Assembly: GCA_027451285.1 (NCBI GenBank)
Contig: DAIDJP010000018.1
Location: 1 to 64,000 of the forward strand
DNA length: 64,000 bases
Reading direction: 5' to 3'
Source: Acidimicrobiaceae bacterium
Lineage (GTDB): Bacteria; Actinomycetota; Acidimicrobiia; Acidimicrobiales; RAAP-2
The position numbers and the translations under genes were made by a program. Shown in pieces: positions 8,240 to 16,597 of the stretch (position 1 is its first letter; each line of letters starts with the position of its first letter). The notes below the pieces were generated by a model. It was given only the letters and a program-made list of their open reading frames with translations. It ran no database searches and was not told where the DNA came from.

Positions 8240-9420
8240 TGTGCGTGCCCTTCTACTCTGGCGCCCATGGGGTCACCGTCTTCCACTTCGCCCGTCAAGG
8301 TGTGCAACAAGCGCGAGTTGGACGATCCAAGAGTTGGCGGTTTCTGCGTCTTGATCTCCGGTGTCTCAATGGGTAAGCGAACGACGGCGCTCGCGGCCGA
8401 TTCTGAGTTCAAAAGGATTCTGCGTTCTCGCACAAGTGGATGATCCAGCGCTCGATCGAGAGAATTCACGGATGAGGCGGGTATCTCCGCCCGAGTGAGC
8501 ACTTGCTCCAACTCCTCCGAGTTAAATGTTGACGTCACATTCTCCAGCAGTGAGTGAAGTTCGTCACGATGCTGGACCCTGAGGGGCACGCCAAGAAACC
8601 GTTCGTCGACAATGAGCCCCTCGAGACCCAGCGCGCCGCAGAGTCGTTCGAAGATTCGTTGGTTACCCGCTGCGACCATGACCCAGCCGTCGCGCGTACG
8701 AAAGGCCTCGTACGGAGCTGCCATCTCGAATGCCGAACCTTGGGGCTGCGGGACCACGTCGGTGGCCAGCAAATTCAGGATCTGATTCGTCTGGAAGACG
8801 ATGCCCGTATCAATCAGAGCGACTTCAGAAAAGTCACCGACACCTGTCTCACGTCGACGCTGCAACCCGCCGAGAATTGAAATCGCCGCCCACATTCCCG
8901 TGGTCATGTCGATGATGGAGACGGGAACCCTTGACGGCGCCTCTCCTGGCTGGCCGTTTGCGAACATGATTCCGCTGAGCGCCTGAATTACTGGGTCGTA
9001 ACCAGGAAGGTTACGTCCGAGCGGGCCCGAACCAAATGCTGAAATCGAGCAGTAGACCAGGGCCGGATTTACCGCGTGTACATCCTCAAAGCCAAAGCCG
9101 AGGCTTGACAACTTCCCCGGACGCCAACTCTCCACGAGGACATCGGCGGACTTTAGTAACGCCCACATCGCCTCTTGATCAGCAGGCGACTTCATGTCGA
9201 GAACTACGCTGCTCTTTCCTCGATTGTAGGAACGAAACACGGCACCAACACCGTCGATGAGCGGAGGTAATTGGCGACTATCGTCACCAATTGGCGGGCG
9301 CTCGACTTTGATGACGGTCGCACCCAACGTCGCCAGAATTTGAGTGGCGAAGGGTCCAGCCACAACGCTTGTCAGGTCGACAACCATTACGCCGTTCAAC
9401 GTGCTTGCGACGTCACTCAT
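8236..9420 (-). CDS. CaiB/BaiF family (family III) CoA-transferase
   Basis: A 394-residue family III CoA-transferase. Typical elements are VVDLTSVVAGPFATQILATL near the N-terminus, KVERPPIGDDSR, and the nucleophile aspartate Asp142 in GRNLPGYDPVIQALSG. It moves CoA from a donor thioester to an acid, or racemises a 2-methylacyl-CoA as AMACR relatives do. Either role fits a pathway for alpha-methyl-branched acids. The start ATG at 9420 overlaps the permease stop by eight bases. In-frame sequence to 9498 lies within the permease gene and is rejected. Its TGA overlaps the TetR start, tying regulator and enzyme translation together. Confidence 0.9.
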   Translation of the reverse strand: MSDVASTLNGVMVVDLTSVVAGPFATQILATLGATVIKVERPPIGDDSRQLPPLIDGVGAVFRSYNRGKSSVVLDMKSPADQEAMWALLKSADVLVESWRPGKLSSLGFGFEDVHAVNPALVYCSISAFGSGPLGRNLPGYDPVIQALSGIMFANGQPGEAPSRVPVSIIDMTTGMWAAISILGGLQRRRETGVGDFSEVALIDTGIVFQTNQILNLLATDVVPQPQGSAFEMAAPYEAFRTRDGWVMVAAGNQRIFERLCGALGLEGLIVDERFLGVPLRVQHRDELHSLLENVTSTFNSEELEQVLTRAEIPASSVNSLDRALDHPLVRERRILLNSESAASAVVRLPIETPEIKTQKPPTLGSSNSRLLHTLTGEVEDGDPMGARVEGHAQ

Positions 9421-10528
9421 AGTGTCCCTTGTCGCTCGGACCAGCCCCAACTTCTTCGGTCGGCGGACGAAGATCTCCTTTCGGCCCCCCTCCGCCATCG
9501 ATTAGTAAGTGTCGTTCGCCCTCGGCCAGCTCTTCGTCATAGGAGTTCTCACCGTCAATCGCTCTACGTCGAACCTTCTTGGCGCTCTCCTGACGCCAGA
9601 CTGCGAAACTGACCGCTCCGATCAGGGCGACTCCGTTGAACATTTCATTAATCCACTGTTGACCGGTAACCAATTGAAGTCCCGAAACTCCAATTGCGAG
9701 AACGTATACCGCTAGCACTGATCCCCATACATTGAAGCGTCCCGGACGAAGTTGGGTGGCGCCGAGAAAACAGGCGGCGAATGCAGGTAGTAGGAGAGAC
9801 GGACCGAAGGTCAGTGCGGGACCGCTCGCAGAGCAATACAACACCCCGGCGACGCCGCTTATCGTGGCGGACATCACCATGGACATCCAAACCCACCGGT
9901 CGACCCGAACTCCCGCTAGCTTTGACGCCTCCTTATTCGCACCAATGGCATAGAGATAGCGCCCGAACGGCGTGTGGTCCAAGACCCACCACACGATGAA
10001 GGCACAGATGAATGCGTAGAACACATATGCCTCGAAGCCGCCAACTTGAAACGTGGCGAGGTTATTCCACAAGTGCGACGAGGGGATCAGGGGTTGGCTG
10101 TTGGCGGTGACTATGTCGAGCAGAGCCGCGAGCAGGGTGCTCATGCCCAAAGTGACGATGAAGGAATTCACGTGCCACTTCACGATGAGAAAGCCATTAA
10201 CCATTCCGATGAAGATCGACGATACGAGTGCAAGAGCGATCGACTCGCCCACAGACCAGTGATGGTTGTTTTGCATGACGACCGCAAGGATTCCCGATAA
10301 GTTCGCCACCGCACCAACGGAGAGGTCGAAGTTCCCGCCTATCAACGGAATCAACACCCCAAGTCCGAGCATCATTGTGACCGGCTCTTCATCGGCAATC
10401 GTATGGAGGGTAGACGTCGTGAGAAAAAGATGAGGGATCCAAATCCCAAACACGACGATCAAAAGTCCCGCAAGGTAGAGACCGCTCAAGCGATCCACAC
10501 CAAAGGAAAAACGTCGGATCGTCGTCAC
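9413..10528 (-). CDS. ABC transporter permease, RbsC/sugar type (BPD_transp_2)
   Basis: A 371-residue polytopic inner-membrane protein with about nine hydrophobic stretches, the RbsC/XylH-like permease of carbohydrate-class importers. The family segment VLIPLIGGNFDLSVGAVANLSG is near residue 58 and TPFGRYLYAIGANKEAS near 200. The last 50 or so residues are a charged, glycine-rich tail that most permeases of this family lack. Binding protein and ATPase genes lie directly upstream with overlaps; GTG at 10528 overlaps the ATPase TGA. Neighbouring genes are CoA enzymes rather than sugar kinases, so I infer that a carboxylate or terpenoid/steroid-like compound is imported, not a sugar. Confidence 0.9.
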   Translation of the reverse strand: MTTIRRFSFGVDRLSGLYLAGLLIVVFGIWIPHLFLTTSTLHTIADEEPVTMMLGLGVLIPLIGGNFDLSVGAVANLSGILAVVMQNNHHWSVGESIALALVSSIFIGMVNGFLIVKWHVNSFIVTLGMSTLLAALLDIVTANSQPLIPSSHLWNNLATFQVGGFEAYVFYAFICAFIVWWVLDHTPFGRYLYAIGANKEASKLAGVRVDRWVWMSMVMSATISGVAGVLYCSASGPALTFGPSLLLPAFAACFLGATQLRPGRFNVWGSVLAVYVLAIGVSGLQLVTGQQWINEMFNGVALIGAVSFAVWRQESAKKVRRRAIDGENSYDEELAEGERHLLIDGGGGPKGDLRPPTEEVGAGPSDKGHYE

Positions 10529-12096
10529 TGGGCCGCCGCCATCGAATCGTCCACTCCTAGAACCAAGTTCGTAAGAATATCCATTGAAACCTGAGAATGA
10601 TTTACTTCACAGACAATTTGCCCTTCATGCAAGACCAGAACTCGATGACACACCGCGGTGATCTCCTCAAGATCACTAGAACAAATCAATACCGCGGACC
10701 CAGACTTCGCGATATCCAGAATCAACTGATGAATTTCCTCTTTGGCACTCACATCCACACCCTGCGTCGGCTCATCGAGAAGAAAGATCTTCGGGCGGCA
10801 ACGCAACCATTTTGCGAACATCAGCTTCTGTTGGTTGCCTCCGCTAAAGGTAGCAAGTGGTCTTTCCAATCCATCGCGAGGGTGCACGTCAAGACGCTCC
10901 AACCAGACTCGCGCCTCCGCTCGTTCTGTGCGAAGACTGAGCCAGCCCCTTCGCCAGAAGGGGCCAAGGTTCGCCAGAGTCAGGTTCTCTCGTGCTGACA
11001 GATCCATGACTCCACCGTGAACTTTGCGATCAGCAGGGAGAAATGCCATGCCCCGTGCCACGGAAAGGTCAGTACGAGATTGGGGCAGTGTCCGGCCCTC
11101 AATATTGACGTGACCGGCGGTCCTAACCGCCGCACCAAAAATCGAGGCCAGCAGTGCCTCGCGTCCTGATCCAGTGATGCCAACCACTCCAACAATCTCG
11201 CCGGCAGCCACTTGGAGCGAGACCTCGCGGATGGGACCCGCCACCAACTTTCTAACGGTGAGCAGGGCGTTGGCCTCCGATGCAGGCGCCGCGTTACGAA
11301 CGCTCACTTTTCGAATCTCGTGGCCCGAGATGAGCTCCGCAAGGGAGCGCTCGGTCTGATGTCGCACGTCTGATGTCACCACTATGCGACCATCCCTAAT
11401 GACGGTTACTTGATCCGCTACCGCAAAGATTTCCTGCAACCGATGGCTTACGTAGAGAACCCCGACGCCCTGGGCCGCCACGCGTCGCACAATCTTCGCG
11501 AGGTGATCGACGTCTTGACTCGGCATCGTTGCTGTTGGCTCATCCAGAATCAAGAATTTCGCGGGATAGCGTTCGTCACGTTGAAGTGCACGCACCAGCG
11601 CAACGCCCGTTCTCTCGGCCATCGTGAGATCGCCCACTCGATCCGAGGGCTTGAACTTGAGGTCGAGTCGCTCAATCTCCTGCGCGGCGAGAGCCTCTGC
11701 GTAGCGCCTGCGCACCGTTCCCCACCGCGAGGGATAGCCCGATGTCAAACATAGATTGTCGAACACCGTCAAATCACTAATCAGATCCCCGTCTTGTTGG
11801 ATGACTCGACATCCGAGACGATACGACGACTGCTTCGAACCAAGCCGAAGAGGCCTTCCGCCAATCTCCACTGTCCCACCTGGCTCGGGACGATGGTAAC
11901 CCGAAATGATTTTGATGAGCGTCGACTTTCCGGAACCGTTGCCACCGAGAAAAGCACGAACTTCCCCCGGTGCAACCTTGAGATCAACGTTGAAGAGCAC
12001 GCGAACGCCAACAAAATCCTTCGAGAGTCCCTGCACGTCGAGGCTCCATTCGGAGACTCGACGTGCAGGGCCCTGACCAGGCGAGTAGTTATCCAA
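10525..12096 (-). CDS. ABC transporter ATP-binding protein with two ABC domains (RbsA/MglA type)
   Basis: A protein of about 523 residues with two nucleotide-binding domains in tandem, as in RbsA. Domain 1 has Walker A GGNGSGKST near residue 51 and Walker B FLILDEPTATM. Domain 2 has the degenerate P-loop GITGSGREAL typical of these proteins, a canonical signature FSGGNQQKLMFAKWL and Walker B FLLDEPTQGVDV. It powers uptake through the adjacent permease. The start is uncertain. TTG 12096 overlaps the binding-protein TAA (TTGGATAA) and keeps the first beta strand. GTG 12036 has a GGAG seven bases upstream but would trim that strand. In-frame sequence above 12096 lies in the neighbouring gene. 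Confidence 0.9.
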   Translation of the reverse strand: MDNYSPGQGPARRVSEWSLDVQGLSKDFVGVRVLFNVDLKVAPGEVRAFLGGNGSGKSTLIKIISGYHRPEPGGTVEIGGRPLRLGSKQSSYRLGCRVIQQDGDLISDLTVFDNLCLTSGYPSRWGTVRRRYAEALAAQEIERLDLKFKPSDRVGDLTMAERTGVALVRALQRDERYPAKFLILDEPTATMPSQDVDHLAKIVRRVAAQGVGVLYVSHRLQEIFAVADQVTVIRDGRIVVTSDVRHQTERSLAELISGHEIRKVSVRNAAPASEANALLTVRKLVAGPIREVSLQVAAGEIVGVVGITGSGREALLASIFGAAVRTAGHVNIEGRTLPQSRTDLSVARGMAFLPADRKVHGGVMDLSARENLTLANLGPFWRRGWLSLRTERAEARVWLERLDVHPRDGLERPLATFSGGNQQKLMFAKWLRCRPKIFLLDEPTQGVDVSAKEEIHQLILDIAKSGSAVLICSSDLEEITAVCHRVLVLHEGQIVCEVNHSQVSMDILTNLVLGVDDSMAAAQ

Positions 12097-13204
12097 CGTG
12101 CCAGAGTTTCTTGAAAAGACCCCGGAAGTTAGCGGGAATATTCGCAGACTCCGACGCAGACTTTGTGTTGGTCTTAATGAGAAGCTGCTCTGGCATGCCT
12201 CCACCGTCAGGCGCGATGCCCATTCCCTCAAGGTGGCGGGCCTCGGAGTCGATCGCCAACCAACCCAAGTATTGGAAGTTCGTAGGGACGAAGGCGTTTT
12301 CAGTCCCCGCAATGACATCCTGCTCATTCTCGACGGTGGCATCACCACCGGCGATCTTGACGCCAGTGATTCCTGCAGCTTTCAGCGCGGCTGGCAAGGC
12401 TGGGAATATGACTCCATCAGTGGCAACGATGTAGGTAATCGACGGATCCCTCTGAACTGCAGATACAACGGCGGGAGTGATCTGGTTGTTGCCTTGCTCG
12501 GCGGGCGTAGCGTTAAGGGACGTCACAACGCACGCGGGACACAATGACTTGATTCTCGAGTTGAATCCACTTGCCGACTGAGCCAGAAGGCCGAATGCCG
12601 GAACGTTGACTAGCAGAACATGGGCTTTGCCTTTGGAATCACTAGTCACCCAATCTGCCAGGATCGAGCCTTGCATCGCTCCGTCGTCACCGATCGCGGT
12701 GATAACTGAGCCCTTTAGAGGAGTCGGTCCAGTCTCGATCGGGATAATTGACACCTTCGCAGCGTTGAAGGCGGGAATCTCGCTTGCCCAGGACGCCTCA
12801 GGTATCGCGTTGAATGCCACCGCCACTGGCTTGTACAACAGTGCCTGCTTCATTGCGGTCACCAATGTTGCGGGATTCGTCTCGTCAAACGTGAGCTGCT
12901 TGTACGTCCAGCCAATCGCCTTCGCCGCAGCGGTAACACCGACAGCGACATCCTTGCACTGAGGAAACGCACATTGGATGTACACAAACGTCTTGTGCGT
13001 CGGAGCCTTTCTCCTAAGCGGTGTCGTAACGGCAAGGTTCGTTGGCGCTTTCAAATATGGTGTCAGCGCTTGGGTCGCCGCCTTCACGCCCGAAGTCGAG
13101 CCAGCACTACTTACTGTCGCGGTCGTTGCTAGTGCCACTACTGAGACAAGTGAACCAACCAACGCTGGTCGCCATACGCCCCTACCAATCTTCTTCAATT
13201 TCAA
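12089..13204 (-). CDS. Periplasmic-binding-protein-like substrate-binding protein of the ABC importer
   Basis: A secreted protein of about 371 residues of the sugar/autoinducer-binding fold (RbsB-like). The N-terminus has a basic stretch, a hydrophobic core (ALVGSLVSVVALATTATV) and a likely signal peptidase I site after SSAG. No lipobox cysteine is present, unusual for a binding protein in a bacterium with a single membrane. Later segments such as YIVATDGVIFPAL and AGGDATVENEQDVIAG match the fold. The start is TTG at 13204 or two codons further at 13198; both lie behind a GGGGGG tract that can serve as ribosome binding site. It is the first gene of the operon, so it should be the most abundantly made product. 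Confidence 0.85.
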   Translation of the reverse strand: MKLKKIGRGVWRPALVGSLVSVVALATTATVSSAGSTSGVKAATQALTPYLKAPTNLAVTTPLRRKAPTHKTFVYIQCAFPQCKDVAVGVTAAAKAIGWTYKQLTFDETNPATLVTAMKQALLYKPVAVAFNAIPEASWASEIPAFNAAKVSIIPIETGPTPLKGSVITAIGDDGAMQGSILADWVTSDSKGKAHVLLVNVPAFGLLAQSASGFNSRIKSLCPACVVTSLNATPAEQGNNQITPAVVSAVQRDPSITYIVATDGVIFPALPAALKAAGITGVKIAGGDATVENEQDVIAGTENAFVPTNFQYLGWLAIDSEARHLEGMGIAPDGGGMPEQLLIKTNTKSASESANIPANFRGLFKKLWHVG

Positions 13205-13249
13205 CTTCCCCCCTTGGTTTGAAGATTATCCGCCCGGGCCGACCCGAAC

Positions 13250-13298
13250 CAAACAATCGTTTGTTCAACTGTCTAGCAGGATGCTCTACCTCTGTCAA
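13250..13298 (-). promoter_or_regulatory. Candidate operon promoter with overlapping palindromic operator
   Basis: On the minus strand a perfect -35 TTGACA (13293-13298) is followed after 17 bases by TAGACA (13270-13275), a moderate -10. The predicted start site falls near 13263. Exactly there lies a 14-base imperfect palindrome with arms CAAAC and GTTTG (13250-13263), the size and symmetry of a TetR operator. The binding-protein gene begins about 50 bases further on. Repression by the TetR protein encoded at 7610-8239 is an inference. Confidence 0.6.
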
Positions 13299-13325
13299 CG
13301 GCATACGCGACAAAAAAGTTCAAAG

Positions 13326-13415
13326 GGGGCAGGCCGCAACTACGACGCGGTTTCGATGAGACCAGGGATCTGCCCTGCCCTCGGTTGACTCTGTGGCCTG
13401 CCCGCGGCCTGCCCC
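13326..13415. repeat. Inverted and direct GGCCTGCCC repeats between dnaE2 and the transporter operon
   Basis: A perfect 12-base inverted repeat is present: GGGGCAGGCCGC at 13326-13337 and GCGGCCTGCCCC at 13404-13415. A further direct copy of GGCCTGCCC at 13395-13403 lies exactly 12 bases before the last one. The repeats could be a regulator site, a looped operator upstream of the transporter promoter, or part of a dnaE2 terminator stem. The rest of 13299-13522 holds no gene that I can support. Confidence 0.5.
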
Positions 13416-13522
13416 AGAACGGCGTCGGGAAGTCTAGTACTCAAGGATCCATCTTTTGATCAGGTACTTAGTTACTCATTGCCAAGAAAGCTAACTTCCT
13501 TCCCAAGCTGAGAACGACGGGA

Positions 13523-16500
13523 CTAGTGCCAGTCGCGCGACGCCGGCACCGCGTCGAGGGCGAGGGCCTCGACGTAGTCGGCCGCGATCGTCACGCTGCC
13601 GCGGTCGCGCTGCAGCGCCCCGCGCACCAGCAGCGCCGGCGCGCTCGCCACCGACGACCACCGCACCCAAGCGCCGCGCGAGAAGATCACGTTCACGTGG
13701 CCCGTCTCGTCTTCGAGGTTGACGAAGACCGCGCCGTTGGCCGTCTCGGGGTGCTGACGGTGCGTGACGACCCCGGCGACCTGGACCCGCTCGGCCTCGA
13801 CGCTTGAGAGCGTCGCCGCGCTCGCCACCCCGCGCGCGACGAGCGCGTCACGTACGAGAGCCATCGCCGTGGCCTCCGGGGTCAGCCCGAGCGCCCAGAG
13901 GTCATCGGCGACGCGCTCCATCTCACTCGTCGCGGGCAGAAGAGGCGCCGTCAGCCCGCTCACCACCGCGAGGCGCTCCGGCGTCGCCTGGGCCGCCGCG
14001 CCGGCTCCCCAAACCTGCGCACGTCGGCTCTGGCCGAAGCAGTCGAGCGCGCCGGCCGCGGCGAGAGCCTCCAGGTGACGCTCCGCGCAGCCCGCGCGCG
14101 CCGCGAGATCCGTCGTGCTCGCCCAGGGGGCGCCCTCGGCGATGCGCGCCGCCAGCGCCTCGCCGATCCCGCGCACCGAGGAGAGGCCCAGGCGCGCGCT
14201 CGGCCGCTCGGGGTCCCCCTCGAGGCTCGCGAGCACCCCCGAGCGGTTCACGTCGGGGCGCAGCACGCTGACCCCGTGGCGGCGCGCGTCGGCCACCAGG
14301 CTCTGGGGCGACCAGAACCCCAGGGGCTGGGCGTTCAGCAGCGAGACGAGGAAGGCCGCGGGATAGTGCAGCTTGATCCAGGCCGAGCAGTAGACGAGGT
14401 GGGCGAAGGAGACCGAGTGCGACTCGGGGAAGCCGAAGTTGGCGAAGGCGGCCAGCGCCTCGAAGAGCTGGTCGGCGGCCGCGCCGGTGATGCCGTTCTG
14501 CGCCATGCCGGCGTAGAAGCGGCTCTTGAGGCGCAGCATGCGCACCTCGGAGCGCTTGGCCGCCATAGCCTGGCGCAGCTCGTCGGCCTCGGCCGGCGAG
14601 AACCCCGCGACCGCGACGGCCATCTCCATCAGCTGCTCCTGGAAGAGCGGCACCCCGAGGGTGCGCGAGAGGATGGGCTCGAGTCGCGGGTGCAGGTAGG
14701 TCACCGCCTCGTCGCCGCGGCGCCGGCGCAGGTAGGGGTTCACCGCGTGGCCCTGGATCGGGCCCGGGCGGATGAGGGCCACCTCGATCACCAGGTCGTA
14801 GAAGCAGCGCGGCAGCACCCGCGGCAGGGTCGCCATCTGCGCGCGCGACTCGACCTGAAAGACCCCCACGGTGTCGGCCTCGCACAACAGGTCGTAGACC
14901 GCCGGCTCCTGGGCCAGCGCCCCGAGGTCGAGGGTGACCCCGTGGAAGGCCGCCACCGCGTCGACGGCGCGGTGCAACGCCTCGAGCATGCCCAGGCCCA
15001 ACAGGTCGAACTTCACCAGACCGATCGCCGCGCAGTCGTCCTTGTCCCACTGCAGGACGCTGCGCCCGCTCGTGCGCGCCCACTCGACCGGACAGACCTC
15101 GGTCACCGGCCGGTCACACAGCACCATGCCCGCCGAGTGCAATCCGAGGTGGCGCGGGCGGTCGCGCAGTTCGCCGGCCAGGCGCGCGATCATCGGCGGC
15201 ACCGCGCCCTCGACGTGGCGCGCGTCGCGCAGCGCGTTGGCCTCGGCCTCGCTGTAGCCGAAGGCGCGGGCCACGTCGCGCAGCGCCGAGCGCGAGCGGT
15301 ACGTGATCACCGCCGCCACCTGGGCGGCGTGACGGCGTCCGTAGCGCGTGAAGACGTACTGGATCACCTCCTCGCGCCGACCCGACTCGATGTCGACGTC
15401 GATGTCGGGGGGGCCGTCGCGCGCCGGCGAGAGAAAGCGCTCGAAGAAGAGGTTGAGAGACACCGCGTCGGCGTTGGTGATGCCCAGCGAATAGCACACC
15501 GCCGAGTTGGCCGCCGAGCCGCGGCCCTGGCAGTAGATGTTCTCGCGCCGGCAGAACTCGGTGATGTCCCAGACCGTCAGGAAGTACCCGGCGAAGCCCA
15601 GCGCGCCGATCACCGAGAGCTCGTGGTCGATCTGGCGCCACGCCCCCTCGACGCGCTCGGCGTCGCGGCTGCCGTAGCGCCGCGTGGCGCCGATCCTCAC
15701 CAGCTCGGTGAGGTAGGCCTGCTCGTCCATGCCCGCCGGCGTGGGAAAGCGCGGCAGGTTCGGCGCCACCAGGCGCAGGTCGAAGGCGAGCGACGCGCCG
15801 ATCTCGCCGGCGGCGTCGACCACACCGGGCCAGCGCGCGAAGCGCCGGCGCATCTCGGCGTCGCTGTGCAGGTGGGCCGCGCCCGAGGTGGCGAGCCAGC
15901 CGCGCATCTCCTCGAGGCTCGAGCGTGCGCGAATGGCCGCGAGCACGTTCGCGCGCGCCAGCCCCTCGGGGGTGGCGTAGTGGACGTTGCCCGTGGCCAC
16001 CACGTCGACGCCACGCGCGACCGCGAGGTTCGCCAACTCGTCGTTGCGCGCGACGTCCTCGGGCTGGGCGTGGTCCCAGATCTCCACCGCCACGTTCTCG
16101 CGCCCGAACGCCGCGATCAGGCGCTCGAGCGCGCGACCCATCGCGCGCGGCCCCTCGTCGTAGAGGGCGCGCGTCAGGGGCCCCTTGCGACACCCGCTCA
16201 GCACGAGCCAGTCACGCGCGCGAAGCGCGAGATCCTCGAGGGTGAGACGCGGCGCGCCCTTCTCGCCCCGGGCGAGGTGCGCCTCGGCCAGCGTCTCCGA
16301 GAGCGCGCGGTATCCCTCGGGCGAGCGCGCGAGCACCACCACGTGTTCGCCCGAGGGATCGCGCACCCCGGTGCGCTCCTCGCCGTTCAGGGTGATCTCA
16401 CTGCCAAAGACCGTCGCGAGCCCCAGGGCGCGAGCGGCCTCGGCGAAACGCACCACGCCGTAGAGGCCGTGATGGTCGGTCAGGGCGAGGGCGCCCAGCT

Positions 16501-16597
16501 CGAGTCGCGCGGCCTCGGCCGCTAACTCCTCGGGATCGCTCGCCCCGTCGAGGAAGCTGAACCCCGAGTGCGCGTGCAGTTCGGCGTAGGTCGCCAT
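13523..16597 (-). CDS. dnaE2: Error-prone DNA polymerase III alpha subunit DnaE2 (ImuC)
   Basis: A 1024-residue C-family polymerase, the length of DnaE2 rather than replicative DnaE1. The N-terminal PHP domain starts with YAELHAHSGFSFLDG. The palm aspartates are visible in PPDIDVDIE (Asp400 and Asp402), with the QGRGSAANS block near 357. A helix-hairpin-helix region (LSSVRGIGEALAARI) and a C-terminal OB domain (VAGVVTHRQ) follow. It performs translesion synthesis in the SOS response together with ImuA and ImuB, encoded immediately upstream. ATG 16597 overlaps the imuB TGA by one base (TGATG). In-frame sequence upstream of it lies within imuB. It is very GC-rich (80% in one 60-base stretch counted). 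Confidence 0.95.
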   Translation of the reverse strand: MATYAELHAHSGFSFLDGASDPEELAAEAARLELGALALTDHHGLYGVVRFAEAARALGLATVFGSEITLNGEERTGVRDPSGEHVVVLARSPEGYRALSETLAEAHLARGEKGAPRLTLEDLALRARDWLVLSGCRKGPLTRALYDEGPRAMGRALERLIAAFGRENVAVEIWDHAQPEDVARNDELANLAVARGVDVVATGNVHYATPEGLARANVLAAIRARSSLEEMRGWLATSGAAHLHSDAEMRRRFARWPGVVDAAGEIGASLAFDLRLVAPNLPRFPTPAGMDEQAYLTELVRIGATRRYGSRDAERVEGAWRQIDHELSVIGALGFAGYFLTVWDITEFCRRENIYCQGRGSAANSAVCYSLGITNADAVSLNLFFERFLSPARDGPPDIDVDIESGRREEVIQYVFTRYGRRHAAQVAAVITYRSRSALRDVARAFGYSEAEANALRDARHVEGAVPPMIARLAGELRDRPRHLGLHSAGMVLCDRPVTEVCPVEWARTSGRSVLQWDKDDCAAIGLVKFDLLGLGMLEALHRAVDAVAAFHGVTLDLGALAQEPAVYDLLCEADTVGVFQVESRAQMATLPRVLPRCFYDLVIEVALIRPGPIQGHAVNPYLRRRRGDEAVTYLHPRLEPILSRTLGVPLFQEQLMEMAVAVAGFSPAEADELRQAMAAKRSEVRMLRLKSRFYAGMAQNGITGAAADQLFEALAAFANFGFPESHSVSFAHLVYCSAWIKLHYPAAFLVSLLNAQPLGFWSPQSLVADARRHGVSVLRPDVNRSGVLASLEGDPERPSARLGLSSVRGIGEALAARIAEGAPWASTTDLAARAGCAERHLEALAAAGALDCFGQSRRAQVWGAGAAAQATPERLAVVSGLTAPLLPATSEMERVADDLWALGLTPEATAMALVRDALVARGVASAATLSSVEAERVQVAGVVTHRQHPETANGAVFVNLEDETGHVNVIFSRGAWVRWSSVASAPALLVRGALQRDRGSVTIAADYVEALALDAVPASRDWH

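Noticed and set aside
14075-16525. 816-codon open frame on the plus strand opposite dnaE2
   Set aside because: It mirrors the high-GC third positions of dnaE2, has no family motif or plausible start, and is antisense to an intact polymerase gene.
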